A stretch of 64,000 nucleotides of DNA from CAWBQO01 sp963790965 (GCA_963790965.1 CAWBQO010000003.1:1178001-1242000), one strand, 5' to 3'. Positions 26,833 through 35,511 are shown, counted from the first letter of the stretch. Notes: generated from the sequence alone by a model not told the origin. Numbers and translations are program-made.

Positions 26833-27948
26833 ATGACGAGCACACCCGCATGGCGCGCGCTGCTACGTCTGCTCGACGGTGCAGATCGGACGATGGACTT
26901 TCTTACCCGGCGCTTGCGACGGCGGCTCGGGCGCGTGCGGCCGCTGTCCATTCAGCCATATGCCGGGCATGGCACGCAGGAGCGGCTCTGGATCGGTGGC
27001 CGCGTGCTCGAAAAACAAGAATTGCCCAAGGCCGCCGCAGACGCGCCGATTCTCTCGAACGTTAAGGCCATGTACCGGCGCTTCGCCACGCACGAGGCGG
27101 CCGGTGTTCGGGTGCGCGTCCGTGTGGCCGGCACTGAGACGGAAGTGCTCTCGGATGAAGAAGGCTACTTCAAGGCCGACATCGTTCCAAAGGCTTTTGC
27201 AGTAGAAGCCGAAACCCTCGTCTGGGCCGCGCTCGACCTCCCTGAGCACGCCGGCAGCCTCACGCGCGGCCGCATCTACCTTCCGCCTTCCGATGCCGAG
27301 TTCGGCGTCATCAGCGACGTGGACGACACGATCCTGCAGACCGGCGCGGCGAGCAAGTGGCGCATGATCCGAACCACACTCACCGGCAATGCCCTCACGC
27401 GCATGCCCTTCGAAGGCGTGGCCGCATTCTACCGCGCCCTGCGCCGCGGCGCTCACGGCACGTCGCACAACCCGTTCTTCTACGTCTCCAGCTCGCCCTG
27501 GAACCTCTACGACCTGCTGGTGCAATTCGTAGATTTGCAGGCGCTGCCAAGCGGACCCCTCTTTCTGCGAGACCTCGGCATCGATCGCCAGACGTTCATC
27601 TCGTCGGGCCACCACACGCACAAGACGGAAACCATAGAGCGCATCCTGTCCACGCATCCGACCCTTCGCTTTATCCTTATCGGCGACAGCGGGCAGGAGG
27701 ACCCGGAGATCTACCGAGACGTCGCGGTGGGGAATAAAGGCCGCATCGGTTGTATATACATCCGCGACGTGAGTCCGCCGGCGCGTGACGAGGCCGTGCG
27801 CACAATCGCCCGCGCTCTCGCTTCAGAAGCCGTCCCGATGATTCTCGTCCGGGACAGTGTCGCCGCGGCCGAGCACGCGGCGCAGCACGGCTTTATGCAA
27901 GCCGATGCCCTCGCCGACGTGCGAGCGGATAGAGCGAAGGACGCCTAA
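26833..27948 (+). CDS. App1-type phosphatidate phosphatase domain protein (DUF2183)
   Basis: 371 residues. The HAD-like phosphatase motif FGVISDVDDTILQTGA holds the DxDxT-type nucleophile aspartates (162-166). It is followed by NPFFYVSSSPWNLYDLLVQF and the late motif FILIGDSGQEDPEIYRDV, all characteristic of the yeast App1 catalytic domain. Before it lies a beta-rich region resembling a carboxypeptidase-regulatory fold (VRVRVRVAGTETEVLSDEEG). No membrane helix. Likely acts on phosphatidate or a related lipid phosphate; inferred from family. Confidence 0.88.
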   Translation: MTSTPAWRALLRLLDGADRTMDFLTRRLRRRLGRVRPLSIQPYAGHGTQERLWIGGRVLEKQELPKAAADAPILSNVKAMYRRFATHEAAGVRVRVRVAGTETEVLSDEEGYFKADIVPKAFAVEAETLVWAALDLPEHAGSLTRGRIYLPPSDAEFGVISDVDDTILQTGAASKWRMIRTTLTGNALTRMPFEGVAAFYRALRRGAHGTSHNPFFYVSSSPWNLYDLLVQFVDLQALPSGPLFLRDLGIDRQTFISSGHHTHKTETIERILSTHPTLRFILIGDSGQEDPEIYRDVAVGNKGRIGCIYIRDVSPPARDEAVRTIARALASEAVPMILVRDSVAAAEHAAQHGFMQADALADVRADRAKDA

Positions 27949-27964
27949 TGACCACTTCGCAGCA

Positions 27965-28807
27965 TTAGAAGCCGGTCCGTTCGAGTTCGAGCAAGCGCGC
28001 AATGCGCTCCTCGGTGTCCGGATGCGTGGAGAAGAGGCTTCGGAGTCCACCGCCGCCGCCAAGAAGCGGACTGATGATGAACATGTGCGCCGTGCTGGGA
28101 TTCGCGTCCATCGGCGTGTTTTCCGCGCCAAGCTGAAGCCGGCGCAGCGCATTCGCAAGCGCCCCGGGATTCTGCGCGATCTCGGCACCGTCGTGATCAG
28201 CCACGAACTCGCGCGAGCGCGAAATGGCCATCTGGATCAGCATAGCTGCGACGGGCGCGAGGATGAGCATCATAAGCGAGCCAAGGACACTCCGGTTGCG
28301 GCCGCCGCCGCCTCCAAAAAAGAAGGCAAACCGCGCAATGAGCGTAATCGCGGAAGCCATGGTAGCCGCAATGGACGAGGTCAGGATGTCCCTGTTCTTG
28401 ACGTGCGCCAGCTCGTGCCCGATGACGCCTTCAAGTTCCTCTCGGCTTAGGAGACGCACGATGCCGCTCGTCACGGCAACGGCCGAATGCTCCGGATTCC
28501 GGCCCGTCGCAAAGGCGTTCGGCTGCGAGCCGGGAATGATGTAGACCTTCGGCATCGGCAGGTTCGCCCGCTGGCGCAGACGGTCGACAAGGTCCACGAG
28601 TTCAGGTGCCTGGCTGCGGTCCACTTCTTCAGCGCGGTACATCTTCAGCACGATCTTGTCGCTGAACCAGTAGCTGCCGAAGTTCATGGCAATGGCGAGG
28701 CCGAAAGCGAGGATCATTCCCTGCTGCCCGCCCAGCGCTTGTCCCACGAGCGCAAAGAGGACCATAAGCGCGGCCATCAGCGCCGCCGTTCGCATACCGT
28801 TCCACAT
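27965..28807 (-). CDS. htpX: Membrane metalloprotease HtpX
   Basis: 280 residues, M48 family. The zinc motif is VIGHELAHVKNRD (His131, Glu132, His135), with hydrophobic segments near the N-terminus (about 8-45) and two more around 145-200. It also has the usual PNAFATGRNPEHSAVAVT. HtpX degrades damaged inner-membrane proteins from the cytosolic side. It ends a minus-strand run LemA-TPM-TPR-CPBP-HtpX. Confidence 0.94.
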   Translation of the reverse strand: MWNGMRTAALMAALMVLFALVGQALGGQQGMILAFGLAIAMNFGSYWFSDKIVLKMYRAEEVDRSQAPELVDLVDRLRQRANLPMPKVYIIPGSQPNAFATGRNPEHSAVAVTSGIVRLLSREELEGVIGHELAHVKNRDILTSSIAATMASAITLIARFAFFFGGGGGRNRSVLGSLMMLILAPVAAMLIQMAISRSREFVADHDGAEIAQNPGALANALRRLQLGAENTPMDANPSTAHMFIISPLLGGGGGLRSLFSTHPDTEERIARLLELERTGF

Positions 28808-28964
28808 ACACTTACCTATCTATGTCTATTCGCTATTGTCCGCCGACCAGCCTTCAAAAGCTGCCCTCTCTCGGCCCGGCAATTTTACAGCAAGGCCCGT
28901 GCCGCTTGCGCCCCGAGCGCCTCAACTTAGAACGACGCCTGAAGGGCGCGGTTCAGGTGCAGGA

Positions 28965-29723
28965 TCAACCAAGAAGAGACGTGACGACGAGCACATCATA
29001 GAGCGCGTGCGTCCACGCCGCGACGCCAAATCCTCGCGCGAGAAAGATGCCGTTCAGCGCCAGTCCGAACAGAAAGCGGAACGTGAAGGAAGGCAGTTCG
29101 AAGGCGTCCCCAAGGACGCCGATGTAGTGAACCCAGCTAAAGATCAGCGCGCCTACGACCGCGGCAACCGCATAGGCCGTTCCGCGACTTGCGAGTATGG
29201 AGCGCAGTATGACAAAAAGTCCACCGACGAGCACGACTCGAAAGACAAGCTCTTCGTAGAGTCCAGCCCCGATAGAGAGCGCCAGCTTCAGCGGCAGACT
29301 CTCCTGCAGCGGCATAGGCGCAGCGGCCGCGCTCACGGGAGCCGCGGCGAAGATCATTCCAACCACCGTCGAGATCAGAAAGGCCAGCAGCACCGCGTAG
29401 ACCGCGCTTTCGCCGACCATCCATCCGAAGTACTTGGCTCGAATCGGGATGTGGCGTTTCCTTTCCCAGACGTACACGCCGATTCCGAGGCCAAGCACCA
29501 CTGCGCCGGTCAGCAGCATTCCATGAACGCCGAGCGAGGCAAGCAGCTCTTTCGTCCATACTTCCGCGCCCACGCGCACGCCGCCGGTCACGCCTCCATT
29601 GGCGACGATGATCAGCACTTCATAGAGCAGCAGCAGCGGCAGCGACGCAAGAAAGCCGTACGTTGCCGTTCGGGTGATCCGCTGATAGCTGTTCAGTTCG
29701 CGGGCGGGGATCGGTAGAGCCAT
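28965..29723 (-). CDS. CPBP family intramembrane protease
   Basis: 252 residues with about seven hydrophobic helices. The Abi/CAAX-protease motifs are GLYEELVFRVVLVGG (Glu157-Glu158, Arg162), IFSWVHYIG (His199), and a second His in WTHALYDVLV near the C-terminus. Members cleave within membranes or act in peptide processing; the substrate here is unknown. Lies between the TPR gene and htpX on the same strand. Confidence 0.9.
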   Translation of the reverse strand: MALPIPARELNSYQRITRTATYGFLASLPLLLLYEVLIIVANGGVTGGVRVGAEVWTKELLASLGVHGMLLTGAVVLGLGIGVYVWERKRHIPIRAKYFGWMVGESAVYAVLLAFLISTVVGMIFAAAPVSAAAAPMPLQESLPLKLALSIGAGLYEELVFRVVLVGGLFVILRSILASRGTAYAVAAVVGALIFSWVHYIGVLGDAFELPSFTFRFLFGLALNGIFLARGFGVAAWTHALYDVLVVTSLLG

Positions 29724-29759
29724 ACGGCCTTGGAGAGGTATCTACAGGTTTGAAGCGGT

Positions 29760-30089
29760 CTACCAACTCTCGTCGCCCAGCCCTTCAGCGGCGAGGAGCG
29801 CGTCCTGCAACTCGGCCCGGGCATGATGATCCACCTGTTGGGCTGCGACTGCAATGCCGCTTCGGAAGGTCTGCAGCGCTTCGTCGTGGCGGTTCATCTC
29901 AAGGTAGAGCTTGCCGAGGTGATAATAGGTGCCCACGTAGTCAGGCTGTTCGCGAACGAGCGTCTCAAAACAGGAGACGGCGCGGTCCAGATCGCCTTCT
30001 TTGCGGTACTCCGTAGCCAGCGCAAAGCGGGTGAACGCATCGGAAGGGTCCTCCTCCAGGTAGGAACGCAGCAGTTCGATTCGATCCAT
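29760..30089 (-). CDS. Small TPR-repeat protein
   Basis: 109 residues containing two to three tetratricopeptide repeats, for example SDAFTRFALATEYRKEGDLD, then YVGTYYHLGKLYLEMNRHDE. No signal peptide, so probably a cytosolic scaffold. Located 45 bases after the TPM gene and before the CPBP protease gene, likely one transcript. The partner is unknown. Confidence 0.85.
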   Translation of the reverse strand: MDRIELLRSYLEEDPSDAFTRFALATEYRKEGDLDRAVSCFETLVREQPDYVGTYYHLGKLYLEMNRHDEALQTFRSGIAVAAQQVDHHARAELQDALLAAEGLGDESW

Positions 30090-30134
30090 GACTAAGTCGT
30101 ATGTCGCGCGGCACCGAACGGCCGAAGCTCCGGC

Positions 30135-30947
30135 TTACCAACCACCACTTGCTCCGCCACCTCCAAAGCTGCCGCCGCCAAAGCCGCCGAAGCCTCCTCC
30201 ACCGCCGCCAAAGCCACCACCGCCGAAGCCGCCGCCGCCGCCGCCAAAGCCGCCCCCGCCGCCCCAGAGGATCACGGGAATGTTGCTGTGCCGGCTCCGG
30301 TAACGTCGCCCGCCGCCGCCGCCGCCGCCGCCGCCACCCCGGCGGCCCAGCGCCGAGAAGACGAAGTAAATGATGATAAACAGAATGAAGATGGTTGCCG
30401 CGTTCATGCTGCCACCGCCTCTGGTCTCGTCCGGCATATCCTCGGCCGTGAACTCGCCCGAGGCCGCCTGGATGAGCGCGGTCACACCCGCCGAGAGGCC
30501 TTCGTAAAAACGACCTTCCCGGAACAGCGGGACCATGATATTGCGCCGAATGCGGTCCGCGAGCGCGTCCGGAATGGCCCCTTCCAGACCATACCCGACG
30601 GCGATGGTGATCGTGTGTTCGTCTCTGGACACGAGCACGACGATGCCGTTGTCCTTCCCCTTCTGCCCGACGCCCCAGGCGCGGCCCAGCTCGACGCCGT
30701 AATCGATGGGATCCTCGTCCTGCAGCGAAGGCACGGTCACGACCACGATGCCGGACGAGGTGGTGTCCGAGTAGGCAGATACCTGGGCCGTCAGGGCCTG
30801 TTCTTCCGCAGCGTCAAGCATATCGCCCGCATCAACCACAGGCTTGCCGGTGAAGGGGAGCACTTCCAGCCCCTGCGCCCCGGCTACCGGGACGAGCAGG
30901 TACAGACTGACGAGAAGCAGGAACCGCCGCAAGAGAGAATACAAAGC
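30135..30947 (-). CDS. TPM-domain (YgcG-like) membrane protein with glycine-rich tail
   Basis: About 270 residues from MALYSLLRRFLLL (an ATG 24 bases upstream is equally possible). Signal peptide to about GAQG, then a TPM domain (VVDAGDMLDAAEEQALTAQV and GIVVLVSRDEHTITIAVGYG), one membrane helix (ATIFILFIIIYFVFSALG), and a long glycine-rich tail of GGGGFGGG type ending SFGGGGASGGW. The TPM domain is implicated in photosystem repair in plants and often accompanies LemA in bacteria. It lies 27 bases after lemA (3 bases with the longer start). Confidence 0.92.
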   Translation of the reverse strand, partial: ALYSLLRRFLLLVSLYLLVPVAGAQGLEVLPFTGKPVVDAGDMLDAAEEQALTAQVSAYSDTTSSGIVVVTVPSLQDEDPIDYGVELGRAWGVGQKGKDNGIVVLVSRDEHTITIAVGYGLEGAIPDALADRIRRNIMVPLFREGRFYEGLSAGVTALIQAASGEFTAEDMPDETRGGGSMNAATIFILFIIIYFVFSALGRRGGGGGGGGGGRRYRSRHSNIPVILWGGGGGFGGGGGGFGGGGFGGGGGGFGGFGGGSFGGGGASGGW

Positions 30948-30974
30948 CATCTCCGCGCTGAATGAAACCAAGCT

Positions 30975-31571
30975 TTAAAACGCAACCGTCGGGGCATTCT
31001 CCGCGCCCGCATCGGCCTCGAAAGGCGTGCGCCGGTCGAATCCGGTAAAGGAAGCCACAACATTAGCCGGGAAACGTCTCACAGCCGTATTGTAGCCCTG
31101 CACCGCCCCGTTGTAGTCGCGCCGCGCTACGGCAATGCGATTCTCCGTCCCGGCCAGTTCAACCTGCAAGTCGCGGAAGGCGGCGGTCGCCTGGAGTTGC
31201 GGGTAATTCTCCGCCACCGCCAGAAGGCGGCCGAGCGCGCCGCTGAGCTGCGACTGTGCTTCCTGGAACTGCCGGATCTTCTCCGGGTCGTTGAGATCGT
31301 CGGCCGAAACGTTGATCGAGGTGGCGCGCGCCCTCGCCTCCGTCACGGACTCGAGCGTTTCCTGCTCAAAGTTGGCAGCGCCCTTGACGGTATTGACAAG
31401 GTTAGGAATAAGATCGGCGCGCCGCTGATACTGCGTCTCGACGTCCGCCCAGGATTGCTCCACCGCTTCATCTTGAGAAACGAGCGTGTTGTACGTGCCA
31501 CAGCCCGCACAGCCGGCAAACCCGAGGAGCAGTACAACAATGAGGAGAACGATCGCTCCGGTGCTACGCAT
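30975..31571 (-). CDS. lemA: LemA family protein
   Basis: 198 residues: an N-terminal hydrophobic anchor (AIVLLIVVLLLGFAGCAGCG), then the coiled helical LemA body with YNTLVSQDEAVEQSWADVET, QYQRRADLIPNLVNTVKGAA and the C-terminal FPANVVASFTGFDRRTPFEA. Very typical. A cysteine in the anchor could be lipid-modified. First gene of the LemA-TPM-TPR-CPBP-HtpX run. The function of LemA is still poorly defined. Confidence 0.94.
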   Translation of the reverse strand: MRSTGAIVLLIVVLLLGFAGCAGCGTYNTLVSQDEAVEQSWADVETQYQRRADLIPNLVNTVKGAANFEQETLESVTEARARATSINVSADDLNDPEKIRQFQEAQSQLSGALGRLLAVAENYPQLQATAAFRDLQVELAGTENRIAVARRDYNGAVQGYNTAVRRFPANVVASFTGFDRRTPFEADAGAENAPTVAF

Positions 31572-31720
31572 TATTCTTTCTTAACCCTTAGCTTGTGTTT
31601 CGACGTGGACCGCGCCGCAAAAAGGATTTTGCCGCGCTGACTTGCCTTACGTTGCGCCCTGCCTACTGTTTCGGCGCTCGCCGTCTACCCCTGCATTGTT
31701 CGCACGTAAAGCCGAATCTC

Positions 31721-32794
31721 ATGCACTCCCCCCGCCCCCAACGGCTCGCCCTCTTCACCGGCGGCACGCTCGATCCATACAGTTCCAAAACGGCGGTCGG
31801 CCTCGTGCGTTACCGGCCCGAGCAGGTCGTTTGCGTGCTGGACAGCCGCCATGCGGGGGCCGACTTGCCGGACCTCATTGGGACAGGGGCGGGCATTCCC
31901 ATCGTCGGAACGGTAGACGAAGCCCTCGCTTTCGCTCCGACAGGGTTACTGCTCGGCCTCGTCTCGCCGGGCGGTGAACTGCCGGAAAGCTGGCGGCACG
32001 TCATCAATGATTTTCTCGATCGAGGACTGCACGTCGTCAGCGGACTGCACACCTTTCTCGCCGACGACCCGGATATGGCGGCGCGCTCGAGGCGCTCCGG
32101 TGCCACGATCACGGATCTCCGGCGTCCGCCCCATGATCTTGCCGTCGGGCAAAATCGAGCCGCCGCGGTGCCCAACCTGCGGGTTCACACCGTCGGGACG
32201 GATTGTAACCTCGGCAAGAAGATCACGGCGCTCGAGCTTACGGCAGCCGCACGCCGGAAGGGGTGGGACGCGGTGTTTGTAGCAACCGGCCAGACGGGCA
32301 TCGCCATCGACGGGCACGGCATCGCCGTCGATGCGGTCGTCAGCGACTTTATTGCCGGAGCCGCTGAACGCCTCGTGATGGAAAACGCCCGCAGAGAAGT
32401 GCTCTTCATAGAGGGGCAGGGCGCGATTACCCACCCCGGCTTTAGCGGCGTCACGCTTGGACTGCTCCACGGGTGCGCGCCGCAAGCGCTCGTGCTCTGC
32501 CACCATGCCACGCGACGCCACATGAGAGCCTGCCCGGTTCCGACGCCGATGCCCTCCCCGGCAGCCGTGCTCCCGCTCTACGAAGCGCTTGCGCGCGTTA
32601 ACTTTCCGTCGAAGGTGGTGGCGCTGAGTGTAAACACGTCAGAGCTTGGCGAAGACGATGCGCGCAGGGTGCTCGACGGACTACAAGCGGAACTCGAACT
32701 GCCGTCCACCGACCCGATCCGGTTCGGCGTCGATCCGATCATGGACGCGCTCGAACTGCTGTATGCAGAGCAATTTGGAATGCCGGATCTATAG
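31721..32794 (+). CDS. DUF1611 family protein (DgcN-like N-acyltransferase)
   Basis: 357 residues from MHSPRPQRLALFTGG; the frame is open to 31595 but the extra part is not family-like. An N-terminal Rossmann-like part (ALFTGGTLDPYSSKTAVGLV) is followed by a P-loop-like HTVGTDCNLGKKITALEL (about 157-173) and GHGIAVDAVVSDFIAGAAE, FIEGQGAITHPGFSGVTLGL. This matches DUF1611/DgcN, reported as D-glutamate N-acetyltransferase acting with a partner DgcA. No DgcA-like epimerase gene is adjacent, so the substrate is uncertain. Convergent with the DUF4252 genes. Confidence 0.85.
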   Translation: MHSPRPQRLALFTGGTLDPYSSKTAVGLVRYRPEQVVCVLDSRHAGADLPDLIGTGAGIPIVGTVDEALAFAPTGLLLGLVSPGGELPESWRHVINDFLDRGLHVVSGLHTFLADDPDMAARSRRSGATITDLRRPPHDLAVGQNRAAAVPNLRVHTVGTDCNLGKKITALELTAAARRKGWDAVFVATGQTGIAIDGHGIAVDAVVSDFIAGAAERLVMENARREVLFIEGQGAITHPGFSGVTLGLLHGCAPQALVLCHHATRRHMRACPVPTPMPSPAAVLPLYEALARVNFPSKVVALSVNTSELGEDDARRVLDGLQAELELPSTDPIRFGVDPIMDALELLYAEQFGMPDL

Positions 32795-32823
32795 GGACGC
32801 TTTCGACGCCGTACTCGGAGGCT

Positions 32824-33429
32824 TTATTCGGCAGCATCTTCCGAAAGGCGTCCAGCCTCCGGGTCAGCTTCCGACTCGTTTCGAGTAGTTTCGGCCTTCT
32901 TAAATGCTTCGCGATATAGTCCGTCGGCCATCACCTGCCGCACAATCTCGCTCACTCTGCCATTCACCCTCGCCATCACCAGTTCGGTCGGGGTGTAAAC
33001 GATGACGAACAGATCTCGTATCGTGGAGCGGTTTTCGCGGTAGAGCACCCAGACAGTCTCGCCTTCATCCCGGACGCGGGCGGCAACGTCCCAGCCTCCT
33101 CGCTGAAAGCGTGGCATTCTGGAAAAGTCAAGCGGAGCGGGTTCAGCCGGACCGTCGATGCTATAGACGCCCACCTTGACACGTTTCACCTCCCGAAGAT
33201 AGCGGCGCGCCATGTCGGACTCCACCGCGTCCGGCAGACCCGCCATCCAGCTCGCAAAGCGCAGCGAAGCCGGTCCGAGGTTGAGCACCAATTCTTGCTC
33301 GATGCGGGCCTCCGGCACTTGCCGCTCGATCTCCCGCCGCGTCTGCGAAAGCTCGCGCGAATAGATGCAACCCGAAAGGAGCGTCGGTAGGGCGGCGGCC
33401 AGTAAAACATAGGTAACGGCTCGGTGCAT
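32824..33429 (-). CDS. DUF4252 lipoprotein
   Basis: About 201 residues from MHRAVTYVLLAAALP, with lipobox LLSGC near Cys22. The body is DUF4252-like: SLRFASWMAGLPDAVESDMA, VKRVKVGVYSIDG, RDLFVIVYTPTELVMARVNG. The C-terminal tail is acidic. Second of two related genes downstream of an ECF sigma/anti-sigma pair. Secreted or outer-membrane-anchored by inference; molecular function unknown. Confidence 0.85.
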   Translation of the reverse strand: MHRAVTYVLLAAALPTLLSGCIYSRELSQTRREIERQVPEARIEQELVLNLGPASLRFASWMAGLPDAVESDMARRYLREVKRVKVGVYSIDGPAEPAPLDFSRMPRFQRGGWDVAARVRDEGETVWVLYRENRSTIRDLFVIVYTPTELVMARVNGRVSEIVRQVMADGLYREAFKKAETTRNESEADPEAGRLSEDAAE

Positions 33430-33482
33430 ATGCGTCTTGCGGATGTCGTAAGAAAGCGGCGGAAACCGGAAAGAGGAAGGTG

Positions 33483-34031
33483 TCACTTGCTCATGCCGTC
33501 GAGCGGATGGATGTTGAACTTGCGCCCGATGCGCCCAATCTCCGCCGGATCGATGTCGCCAACAATGTTGACGAACACCGTCTCTTGTTCCCCGGGCGAG
33601 AGCACCATCACCATGAGGCCTTCGATCGTCCGGGCACCGGACTTAACGTACATATGGACATCCTCGTCCTCCTCCCGCACCCGCGCGACCGTTTCCCAGC
33701 CAGTCCGCTCAAGCCTTTTGCCGAGATCCCTCGCGCGCAAGGTCGCGGACTTTGCCTCTTCGGGCGTAAGATTATAAACACGAACCTGCACGGCTTTGAG
33801 CCGGCTCAACAGGGTAGCGAGATCGGGGTCTTCGCCGCGCGAGGCTTCGGCGACAAGCCGCAGCAGCGCTCCCTTGACGTTCACCTCGACGGAAGCCTCC
33901 TCTCCAAACCACGCTTCGATGTTTCCGAAATCAAGGTATCCCGGCTCCCGGTCCAATGCCTGTTCTTGCGCCGAGGCGCTGAACGCGAACAGGCACAGCA
34001 GCGCCGCCGACATCAACATTCGTTTGCCCAT
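33483..34031 (-). CDS. DUF4252 secreted protein
   Basis: 182 residues with a signal peptide (MGKRMLMSAALLCLFAFSAS, cut near SAQE). The mature part is DUF4252-like (DFGNIEAWFGEEASVEVNVK, LKAVQVRVYNLTPEE, EGLMVMVLSPGEQETVFVNI). A paralogue of the next gene downstream; the two probably arose by duplication and differ in having a soluble versus a lipidated N-terminus. 11 bases after the anti-sigma gene. Confidence 0.87.
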   Translation of the reverse strand: MGKRMLMSAALLCLFAFSASAQEQALDREPGYLDFGNIEAWFGEEASVEVNVKGALLRLVAEASRGEDPDLATLLSRLKAVQVRVYNLTPEEAKSATLRARDLGKRLERTGWETVARVREEDEDVHMYVKSGARTIEGLMVMVLSPGEQETVFVNIVGDIDPAEIGRIGRKFNIHPLDGMSK

Positions 34032-34042
34032 TGTTCCACCCT

Positions 34043-34582
34043 CTATTTTAGTACATTGTTGTTACTGCGCGGAGATCGGACAGCGCTCTGCCGCGCAGCG
34101 CCGTCAGGCAGCGCCTCGTCGCGCACGACGCTTCCTGCCTGCCGGCCCGCTTCCCCGACGATTCCGAGCGCCCAGCGCACCTCGGTGAGTGCCTGCCGAA
34201 CTTCCGCATCCGTCGGCTGCGAAGGCGTTTCAATACGAGTTGACAGGAGCACGAGCAGTACGAGCGCCGCCGCCGAGAAGGCGGGCTTCAGACTGCCCGT
34301 CCATCTGCGCCGGAGGGCTTCCCGGAAGCGGGCACCGCGCGCCAAGCGGTCCCGCTCGTGCGCCTCTTTGAGCACGCGCGCCGTTGCGCCCTCGCTCAGA
34401 CGAGCGGATGACAGATCTCCAAGTGCCCGTTTGAGCTTCATTGCGCGTTCGAGATCTTCCGACACAAGAACGCGACCTTTTCTGAAACGGAGAGCGTCGG
34501 CCGGCCTGAGGTCGCCGTCGAGATAGGCTTCGATGTTCGCCGTAAGCCAGGCCCGTTCGGCCGTGCCGTCATACTGATTCAT
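34043..34582 (-). CDS. Putative anti-sigma factor
   Basis: 179 residues. The cytosolic N-terminal half (ANIEAYLDGDLRPADALRF, ERAMKLKRALGDL) resembles ECF anti-sigma domains without a clear HxxxCxxC zinc site. One membrane helix follows (AFSAAALVLLVLLSTRI, about 121-137), then a short periplasmic tail. It overlaps the sigma-factor gene by 14 bases, the usual arrangement for a sigma factor and its inhibitor. Assignment rests on context and topology. Confidence 0.75.
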   Translation of the reverse strand: MNQYDGTAERAWLTANIEAYLDGDLRPADALRFRKGRVLVSEDLERAMKLKRALGDLSSARLSEGATARVLKEAHERDRLARGARFREALRRRWTGSLKPAFSAAALVLLVLLSTRIETPSQPTDAEVRQALTEVRWALGIVGEAGRQAGSVVRDEALPDGAARQSAVRSPRSNNNVLK

Positions 34583-35105
34583 GCGCCACCTCGGTCAATT
34601 TCTCCCGGAGCCGCCGCCGCGCCCTGTGCAGATATACCTTGACGGTGTTCAGCGGCAACCCGAGCACTTCACTAATGGTCTCGTAAGTTTGGTCCTGAAC
34701 CTCCCTGAGCACGACGATGCTTCGGTAAGGCTCGGCCAGACCTTCAACAGCTTTTTGCAGTCGACTTTCGAACTCCGCAGCCTCGAGCACGGCATCGGGC
34801 GGCAAGCTGTCCGAACACGCCACCTCAATGAGATCGTCGTCTGTGGAGACCAGCCGATCGTAGGAACGCCGCTTTCTAAGTGCATCCAGGCAGGCGTTGC
34901 GCGCCACCCGCAGAGTCCATGGCAGCACGCGCGGCTCTTCGAGCGTGTCGAGATGATCCCACAGCCTCAGAAGCACCTCCTGCGTGAGGTCCTCCGCGTC
35001 TTTGGCGTCGCCGAGCAAGTAGCAGGCGTAACCATAAACGCGGTGCTGATGCATCGCGACGAGACGCTCAAACCGCTTGTATCTGCCGGATCGGAAGAGT
35101 GCCAC
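34569..35105 (-). CDS. ECF-type RNA polymerase sigma factor
   Basis: 178 residues. Region 2 is visible in HRVYGYACYLLGDAKDAEDL followed by TQEVLLRLWDHL. Region 4 is visible in AEPYRSIVVLREVQDQTYET, then ISEVLGLPLNTVKVYLHRAR. No extra domains. Begins a four-gene minus-strand operon: sigma, anti-sigma, DUF4252, DUF4252. It probably directs transcription of this operon and other envelope genes; inferred from typical ECF autoregulation. Confidence 0.94.
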   Translation of the reverse strand: MALFRSGRYKRFERLVAMHQHRVYGYACYLLGDAKDAEDLTQEVLLRLWDHLDTLEEPRVLPWTLRVARNACLDALRKRRSYDRLVSTDDDLIEVACSDSLPPDAVLEAAEFESRLQKAVEGLAEPYRSIVVLREVQDQTYETISEVLGLPLNTVKVYLHRARRRLREKLTEVAHESV

Positions 35106-35316
35106 GCCGCCGCCCGTTGGTCGTGCCGGACAGCGCGTTTCACTGCCCTTTCAGATGAAGGACGGACACCGGACGGGAAAGGTTACTCGGCGGCAATAAA
35201 AAGAGTAGCGCACGCTCTCGCAGAGAGCAGGCAAACGCCGCCTCAGCGCGCGCCCGGCTGAACTGCTCGGATAAAGCGCGCATCAGGCAAGGGCACTCGG
35301 GGCGAAGGCCCGGTCT

Positions 35317-35466
35317 CTACACCGTACTTTTGCTGCCCGCCCAGATGATGAGGATTAGCAGGAGCAGCGGAAGGAGAATGGCGGTAAAGACCATCCATTC
35401 CCGGCCGGTGCCAGCATCGACGGCGTGGAGGGTGTTCTGCAGGAGGAGCAACAGGGTGGCAAACAT
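35317..35466 (-). CDS. 49-residue membrane peptide downstream of ABC exporter
   Basis: A short frame translating to 49 residues. A hydrophobic N-terminus (FATLLLLLQNTLHAVD) is followed by GTGREWMVF and a strong membrane helix (TAILLPLLLLILIIWAG), ending KSTV. It starts 45 bases after the ABC exporter stop on the same strand. Hydrophobic pattern, position and lack of a competing frame support a real gene; no family is recognised. It could be a small accessory subunit of the exporter, which is inference. Confidence 0.5.
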   Translation of the reverse strand: MFATLLLLLQNTLHAVDAGTGREWMVFTAILLPLLLLILIIWAGSKSTV

Positions 35467-35511
35467 GGCCGGAAAGGGTTTAATGGACCAGAGCGCTGAA
35501 CCGAAGCAAAC

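Noticed and set aside
30135..30303. Proline-rich plus-strand frames (PPPPKPPPP type)
   Set aside because: Antisense of the glycine-rich tail of the TPM protein.
34569..35261. 226-codon plus-strand frame opposite the ECF sigma factor (34581-35261)
   Set aside because: Antisense shadow; the sigma regions 2 and 4 on the minus strand are unambiguous.
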